A stretch of 18,576 bases of DNA from a bacterium (GTDB taxonomy: Bacteria; SZUA-79; Acidulodesulfobacterales; Acidulodesulfobacteraceae). The stretch lies in contig JAKAKF010000161.1 of the NCBI GenBank assembly GCA_021813595.1, forward strand, positions 1 through 18,576, read 5' to 3'. The position numbers and the translations under genes are program-made. Positions 14,170 to 18,576 of this stretch are shown here, piece by piece. Below the pieces are notes generated by a model, which saw nothing but the letters and a program-made list of their open reading frames with translations, made no database searches and had not been told where the DNA came from. Position 1 is the stretch's first letter. Every line of letters begins with the position of its first letter.

Positions 14170-15762
14170 ATGAAAATCAAAACATTAAGGAAGCTTCAGG
14201 CATTAATAATTATTTTTGCGGTCTTTACGACGACGTTCGTTTATACCTCTTCGTCCTACGCCGGTCTAAATTCTTTAGTAGGCGAGTATTTCTCCAATAT
14301 GGCAGCTTCTTCCAATTCCGGCGGTCCGGGCTATTACCAGTCTCAGGGGGAAAACATCTATACTTTAGGATACAACGAAGTCCACTGGAATACACCCGAA
14401 TCCAATATCCAGCTTTTTTCGATTACGCCGCCTTCTATTTCAATGGGATGTTCCGGAATAGACGAGCAGTGGGGAGCATTTCAAATGCTCGGAAGCAATC
14501 TTATGAAAGTCCTCAACTCGCTTATTTCATCGGGGGCAATCGTATCTTACGCTTTCAATATGGCGCTCGGCTTTTTATGCAAGCAGTGCCAGGCGATTAT
14601 GACCCAGCTTGAAGGCATTGCAAACAAACTTAACGGTCTTAACTTTAATTCCTGTTCTACCGCCGAAGCGGTAGCCGGTTACGCCGGACACAAACTTGCA
14701 GATTTAAATAATTTTAACAACCAGTCGGGGCAGAATAACAGCTGGCTTTCGGGGCTGTCCACCGATTTAAGCAGCGCAACGTCTGCGGTATCGCAATTTA
14801 CGAAGAATATAAACTGCGCTATTTCAACGGGACAGGAATATTACGCCGAACTTACGCAGGGAAAAAATAATCCCGTTTCGTGCGGAGTAATCAAGGCGGA
14901 AAAGATGCTTTTGAACGGTTCTTTATTGCGTAAAGACGCCGCAAGGGCGCATATGGGGCTTATTCAGGGTACGCAGCCGGGTTCCGGAGGTTACGCCGGA
15001 CTTTTAGGAATAATAAGAGGTTCTTTTACGGGAGATATATTCGGATACGGGAATGATCCAAAAAAAGGAGAGGCTATAAAATACGTGCCCCCCATTCCAC
15101 CGATAGGAGAAAACGGAGATATTGAAAAAGAAATACACGGTTTAATTTACGGGGGACGTTTTAATTCTTTAACGTTTACGGCGCCTATCATCGGAACGTC
15201 CGGGACATTATCTCAATATGAAAACTGGAATATAAACGAATGTTTTGCGGGATACTATCCTGTATACGCAAGTTATTTGTTTCAGATCGCGAATAACCTG
15301 AATATGGGATTTCAGAACGAAGAGGTATCTTCAGCTTGCCAGAACGTTAATATTCCGCAACTTTCTAACCAGGAAGAAATTAATTTTATTTCAAGCGCAC
15401 CGATTCCGGTTTATCAAGTTATAAAACTTGCATATGTTTTGCAGCAGCCGGATATTATTTTAAACAGTTCCGAAATGCTTGCGGACGGTTCGGCATATCA
15501 GTTTATTTCAGAATTAATAAACGCCTTAACGGAAAATTCAGGAGCGTATAAAGATATAGGCAATAAAGACAGAATGAAATTAATAAATACTATGACAAAC
15601 AGGCTGGAAAATCTGGAAAAACAACTTCGCAATCAATATTTGACTGCGCAGAAACAGTACAATACCAATACGAAATATCTTGATTACTTGAGGCTTTTAG
15701 ACCAGCAGGTTCAGTCTGAAAGCAAGGTCAGCCATTTGGGATTTGCAAATTATCAACCGTAA
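14170..15762 (+). CDS. traH: TraH, F-type pilus assembly/mating protein
   Basis: A 530-aa exported protein of the TraH family, found in the periplasm/outer membrane and required for F-type pilus assembly. The signal peptide ends at SYA31|G32. The hallmark SISMGCSGIDEQWGAFQML (90-108) corresponds to the SVSVGCGGID motif, and the CKQC pair (C137, C140) and NSCSTAEA (C162) correspond to the family's CP.C and SC cysteines. Later segments (GSLLRKDAARAHMG, EEVSSACQNV) continue the pattern, and the end contains a long helical region (MKLINTMTNRLENLEKQL). The length is slightly above F TraH (about 458 aa). It follows the second 19-bp element, so it may start its own transcription unit. Confidence 0.9.
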   Translation: MKIKTLRKLQALIIIFAVFTTTFVYTSSSYAGLNSLVGEYFSNMAASSNSGGPGYYQSQGENIYTLGYNEVHWNTPESNIQLFSITPPSISMGCSGIDEQWGAFQMLGSNLMKVLNSLISSGAIVSYAFNMALGFLCKQCQAIMTQLEGIANKLNGLNFNSCSTAEAVAGYAGHKLADLNNFNNQSGQNNSWLSGLSTDLSSATSAVSQFTKNINCAISTGQEYYAELTQGKNNPVSCGVIKAEKMLLNGSLLRKDAARAHMGLIQGTQPGSGGYAGLLGIIRGSFTGDIFGYGNDPKKGEAIKYVPPIPPIGENGDIEKEIHGLIYGGRFNSLTFTAPIIGTSGTLSQYENWNINECFAGYYPVYASYLFQIANNLNMGFQNEEVSSACQNVNIPQLSNQEEINFISSAPIPVYQVIKLAYVLQQPDIILNSSEMLADGSAYQFISELINALTENSGAYKDIGNKDRMKLINTMTNRLENLEKQLRNQYLTAQKQYNTNTKYLDYLRLLDQQVQSESKVSHLGFANYQP

Positions 15763-15773
15763 GAGGCGCAAAA

Positions 15774-17849
15774 ATGTTTTCTAAAAAAATTACGGTTTTA
15801 ATATTATTTTTATTCGTAATCTTCTTAAATACGAAGGTTTTTGCTACGACTTTCAGTTACGGAGGCTTAAGCGCAAATATAGACATTCCCGCGAGCGGAA
15901 GCTCCGCGCAGTCATACGCATCTCCGTATGAATCGCAGATAACTTCTGCGCAATGCGCTTCGAGCCAGAATTTTTTAACGGTAAGTTTCGTTCCGGATTC
16001 TACCGGCGATATTAATTTATCCGCCGTTTTAAACGGACAAACTTACAGTTTTTCGGGTATTTCGCAGGTATGCGACGACGGATTCGCCGTATGTTCGCCG
16101 GGGACGAACGAAAACTGTCAATTTTATAAATGGTCGTATCCGGGCGCTTTAACGGCAAGTCCCGTCGCTATGCTCGGCAATCTCGCAGGATGCTATTGTA
16201 TTAACGATTCATGCGCTATAGTCGGTCAGCCTTTGTCTTCTTCTCCCTCGGCGACTGACCAGATTCTTTATCAGTTAGGGGGAGGAATAGAAGGGACTTT
16301 GATGTCCGCGGGAGGTTTCGAGATAGGTTCAGGGACGGTAAACGGATACAGCATAACTTATTCAGGCGCCCTTTCAAATTGCAGCGCTACTAATCCGTAT
16401 TTAAACGGCGGAGGCAACCTGCAAAGCTATTATAATCCTTACGGCGGTAATACTCTGGATTCCGAAACGGCTTCGTCGCAAAGCGGTTCTTATGATACGC
16501 TTAACGATAATTACGGAGTATCCGAAGGTACGCTTACGAGTATAGAAAATAATTCGACCGGGCAGTATCAGGGGCAGACCTGCCAGGTTATAAACAAGCC
16601 GGGGATAAAGCAAGTAGTAAATCCGGCGAACGGATTCGATTCCGGATGCGGAGGCATAGGTTGGAATAACGGCTGCGGAGCAAATGAATTTCAGTTTAAT
16701 GCAGGCGGTCAGCAAATAAGCTTCTGGGTAAACGATCCAACCTCTACCTGTTCGTCATGGAATTGCGGACCTATTTACCTCTCCAACGGACAGTTCAGCG
16801 GTTCGGCATGGTGTTCCGGCGGATGCAACCTCGCCGGAATTGATATGGATATAGAAGGAAGCGGAAATAAACTCGTCGGATACGGAGCATGTTCCGGAAG
16901 CATTACCCTTTCAGGAGCTAATTTAAGCGGATATATCAGCTGTCCCGGCGGAATGCCGAGCATTATAGGAAGCGGAAGCCAGCTTACTTTTACAAATGCA
17001 GGTTCGGTTAATCTCGCTATTACATATACCTATAAACCTACTATTTCGACTACCGATACCTGCACCGCCTATGAGAATAATTCAAACTGCAAATTGCAGT
17101 CGAAACAGGTCTGTTCCGAAGGCGGGAGTAATTGCGTAACGACCGTTTCTAATTACAATTATACGCCCGTTTCTATCCCTCAGGATATTTCCGTTTATCC
17201 GGACCAGGTTTTCGACCAAAACAATAATACTTATTTCGATTATATTTTTAACGGTACGGGAAGCGCTATAACGGCTTATCCTTCCGCCGATTATTCAGAT
17301 ACGTCTGGGCAGGAAACTCTTTATACGTCTTCGGCTCCGTTCGGCGGCGACGGCTATTTTAATATAAACGAAACATACGTATGCGACAACAATGCGCAAT
17401 TTAATTTCAACGCCGTAAAATCTAATCAGACACAGGTAGAAAACTCTGCCCTGTCGAGTTATAACGGCGGAAAAAATAACGGGAATATAAACTATTCATA
17501 TAAAGGTTACAATAACGGCAATAACTATTCGGGAAATATGCCGCAGCTTTCTGCCAATTCGGAACCAGGATATTCCTGCATAGTAAAAGTGCCCGTTCCG
17601 AATACCAAAGTATCTAATGCGGGCGGAATGACCGGCACGCAGGTAACCCCGTCGGTTACTACGGTTTATAAAGAAGAATCCGTAGCCTGTACCGGAACGT
17701 CTCCTAATTACGTTTGCCCCGATAACGGCGATATACTGGTTCAGGGCTGCGAACCTGACGGTTCTACTAACAGCGACAGTTTTATCAAAGCTACCGTTAA
17801 AATGATGATTATGGATAAATTGGCGCAGGATTTGGTGTGTTCGCAATAA
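15774..17849 (+). CDS. traN: Cys-rich TraN-like mating-pair stabilisation protein
   Basis: A 691-aa exported protein with a signal peptide ending at VFA24|T25. The mature part is rich in Ser, Gly, Asn and Tyr and contains 27 cysteines, many in close pairs (CYCINDSC, CSSWNC, CSGGC). It should be a disulfide-bonded outer-membrane or surface protein. Position after traH, length and Cys content match TraN, which contacts the recipient cell; the block TDTCTAYENNSNCKLQSKQVC (reading about 425-445) recalls the Cys motifs of TraN. The usual TraN C-terminal Cys/Trp motifs are not visible, and the end (MIMDKLAQDLVCSQ) appears short, so this is a divergent family member or an analogue. DsbC from the same locus probably helps it fold. 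Confidence 0.65.
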   Translation: MFSKKITVLILFLFVIFLNTKVFATTFSYGGLSANIDIPASGSSAQSYASPYESQITSAQCASSQNFLTVSFVPDSTGDINLSAVLNGQTYSFSGISQVCDDGFAVCSPGTNENCQFYKWSYPGALTASPVAMLGNLAGCYCINDSCAIVGQPLSSSPSATDQILYQLGGGIEGTLMSAGGFEIGSGTVNGYSITYSGALSNCSATNPYLNGGGNLQSYYNPYGGNTLDSETASSQSGSYDTLNDNYGVSEGTLTSIENNSTGQYQGQTCQVINKPGIKQVVNPANGFDSGCGGIGWNNGCGANEFQFNAGGQQISFWVNDPTSTCSSWNCGPIYLSNGQFSGSAWCSGGCNLAGIDMDIEGSGNKLVGYGACSGSITLSGANLSGYISCPGGMPSIIGSGSQLTFTNAGSVNLAITYTYKPTISTTDTCTAYENNSNCKLQSKQVCSEGGSNCVTTVSNYNYTPVSIPQDISVYPDQVFDQNNNTYFDYIFNGTGSAITAYPSADYSDTSGQETLYTSSAPFGGDGYFNINETYVCDNNAQFNFNAVKSNQTQVENSALSSYNGGKNNGNINYSYKGYNNGNNYSGNMPQLSANSEPGYSCIVKVPVPNTKVSNAGGMTGTQVTPSVTTVYKEESVACTGTSPNYVCPDNGDILVQGCEPDGSTNSDSFIKATVKMMIMDKLAQDLVCSQ

Positions 17850-17850
17850 C

Positions 17851-17867
17851 TTTGCTATATATGCAAA
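17851..17867 (+). promoter_or_regulatory. small hairpin between traN and the cytochrome gene
   Basis: TTTGC (17851-17855) can pair with GCAAA (17863-17867) around an AT loop. It lies in the 30-nt gap before a strong ribosome binding site (GGAGG, 17869-17873). It is too weak and lacks a T-run, so it is not a convincing terminator. Confidence 0.25.
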
Positions 17868-17879
17868 AGGAGGAAAAAA

Positions 17880-18233
17880 ATGTTCAGAAAGGTATTTTTA
17901 TCGGTTTTATTTTCTTTAACCGTATTATTTTTATCTTTTTTCGCTAATTATGTTTACGCTTTGCATGCCGTTGCCGCAAAAACAGGTAGGGAAGTCAGGA
18001 TTTTAAAAGGGAAACAAATCGTTTTAAAATCAGGATGTATCAGATGCCATTCTTTCGTTAAAAGAAAAAGGATCGATAATATAATAACTCTTGCCGGTTG
18101 GGGAAATAAACACCTTTCGATTAAGCAGACGGAAAAGGCAATTAGAAGTTGCAGAATGGATCCATACTGTTCGCAAATTTTAACAAATAAAGAGATTAAA
18201 TATGTTGCATATTATCTTAATTCGTTAAAATAG
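17880..18233 (+). CDS. small mono-haem c-type cytochrome
   Basis: A 117-aa exported protein with one haem c site, C53-IR-C56-H57. An N-terminal hydrophobic segment (about 6-28) is either a signal peptide (YVYA27|L28) or a membrane anchor. M93 in SCRMDPYCS is a candidate sixth haem ligand, though two extra cysteines (C91, C97) flank it, which is unusual and could instead form a disulfide. The end (NKEIKYVAYYLNSLK) is the terminal helix typical of class I cytochromes. It has a strong ribosome binding site 6 nt upstream and lies between traN and a 60-aa gene followed by ccdA. Electron transfer in the periplasm is the likely role; a link to conjugation is only by position. Confidence 0.8.
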   Translation: MFRKVFLSVLFSLTVLFLSFFANYVYALHAVAAKTGREVRILKGKQIVLKSGCIRCHSFVKRKRIDNIITLAGWGNKHLSIKQTEKAIRSCRMDPYCSQILTNKEIKYVAYYLNSLK

Positions 18234-18242
18234 GGGGTTATT

Positions 18243-18425
18243 ATGTCGAAAAAAGAAAGTTTTATTGAAAATTTTAAAGGAAATAAAATTACGAAAAAAG
18301 ACGGATTTATTAGTTCTTTTATTCAATATGATAAAAATATAGATCCTGCAGAACAGGAAAAAATCAATAAACTAAAAATAAAATCAACATTGGGAAAATT
18401 TTTAATAGATAATACTGTTGACTAA
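18243..18425 (+). CDS. small hypothetical protein
   Basis: A 60-aa soluble, Lys-rich protein starting at ATG 18243, with GGGGG 7 nt upstream. It reads KKESFIENFKGNKITKKDGF and then a mixed-charge helix (EQEKINKLKIKSTLGKF). No signal peptide, cysteine or membrane segment. It lies 9 nt after the cytochrome gene and 12 nt before ccdA, so it is co-transcribed with them. It is more A/T-rich than its neighbours. I do not recognise it; it might be a small cytoplasmic partner of the membrane redox proteins. Confidence 0.55.
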   Translation: MSKKESFIENFKGNKITKKDGFISSFIQYDKNIDPAEQEKINKLKIKSTLGKFLIDNTVD

Positions 18426-18437
18426 AAGGAGAATATT

Positions 18438-18576
18438 TTGCAGTTATCATTTACGCCCAACGTATCATTTTTAGTAGCATTTCTCGCGGGATTGTTTTCT
18501 TTCATAAGCCCCTGCGTGTTTCCTTTAATACCTTCTTATTTATCGTATATATCCGGCTTGTCTATGGACGAACTTA
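18438..18576 (+). CDS. ccdA: CcdA-type cytochrome c biogenesis/thiol transport protein, 3' partial
   Basis: Only the first 46 codons are in the window. The start is TTG at 18438, supported by AAGGAG at 18426-18431. The sequence VAFLAGLFSFISPCVFPLIPS, with the cysteine in the first membrane segment (SPCV-P), followed by YLSYISGLS, is the signature of the CcdA/DsbD membrane domain. This protein carries electrons from cytoplasmic thioredoxin across the membrane to periplasmic thiol proteins, for cytochrome c maturation or for DsbC-type isomerases. Both kinds of client are encoded in this window (the cytochrome just upstream and the DsbC-like protein). Whether it is a short CcdA or a full DsbD cannot be told from the fragment. 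Confidence 0.9.
   Translation, partial: MQLSFTPNVSFLVAFLAGLFSFISPCVFPLIPSYLSYISGLSMDEL

Noticed and set aside
16401..16715. 104-aa and 116-aa (17496-17846) minus-strand frames inside traN
   Set aside because: They are mirror images of the long low-complexity traN frame; the long Cys-rich + frame with signal peptide clearly wins.
1..18576. CRISPR array, tRNA, rRNA, insertion sequence or integrase
   Set aside because: I saw no regularly spaced repeats, no tRNA-like cloverleaf, and no transposase or recombinase motifs in the translations.

Overview
The window looks like part of a mobile, conjugative element (plasmid or integrative conjugative element) in an A/T-rich diderm bacterium. The diderm reading rests on signal peptides, an outer-membrane-type lipoprotein (TraV), periplasmic DsbC, a c-type cytochrome and an F-type type IV secretion system (T4SS). 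I cannot place the host taxonomically. Every supported gene reads on the + strand, and many gene pairs overlap by 4, 8 or 29 nt, which is typical of translationally coupled operons.

Left part (1-4450) is an accessory region. A DNA adenine methyltransferase, cut by the window edge, overlaps a PD-(D/E)XK nuclease-like protein; together they look like a restriction-modification pair. They are followed by a ribbon-helix-helix protein with a suspicious 7-A run at its start, a possible 39-aa membrane peptide, a prepilin-peptidase-like (A24) membrane protein, a DUF2905 membrane protein, a free-standing ClpX-type zinc finger, a 301-aa unknown with a possible zinc site, an XRE repressor-like protein with a perfect 10+1+10 inverted repeat right after it, and two small acidic unknowns.

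Central part (4451-14086) opens with a textbook promoter (TTGACA, 17 nt, TATAAA) placed so close to the first ATG that the transcript should be leaderless. It drives a long operon: a membrane-anchored DsrE-like protein, TraA-like pilin, TraL, TraE, TraK, TraB, a P-loop NTPase not known to me as a T4SS part, DsbC-like isomerase, TraV, the TraC ATPase, TrbI, an S26 TraF-type signal peptidase, and a secreted protein of unknown function. TraL/TraE/TraB are inner membrane, TraK/TraV/TraB form the envelope-spanning core, TraC powers pilus assembly, and the pilin and Cys-rich exported proteins depend on TraF and DsbC for processing and folding.

Right part (14087-18576) starts with an 83-nt gap that carries an exact second copy of the 19-bp sequence found in the first promoter, at almost the same distance from the next ATG. 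It is followed by TraH, a Cys-rich TraN-like protein, a small mono-haem cytochrome c, a 60-aa unknown and the beginning of CcdA, the membrane reductant carrier that can feed DsbC-type proteins and cytochrome c maturation. TraW, TraU, TrbC, TraG, TraD and the relaxase are not seen here.

The points most worth following are the shared 19-bp element with its leaderless start, the DsrE-like and P-loop proteins embedded in the transfer operon, the cytochrome/CcdA redox tail, the stand-alone ClpX zinc finger, and the inverted repeat behind the XRE gene.
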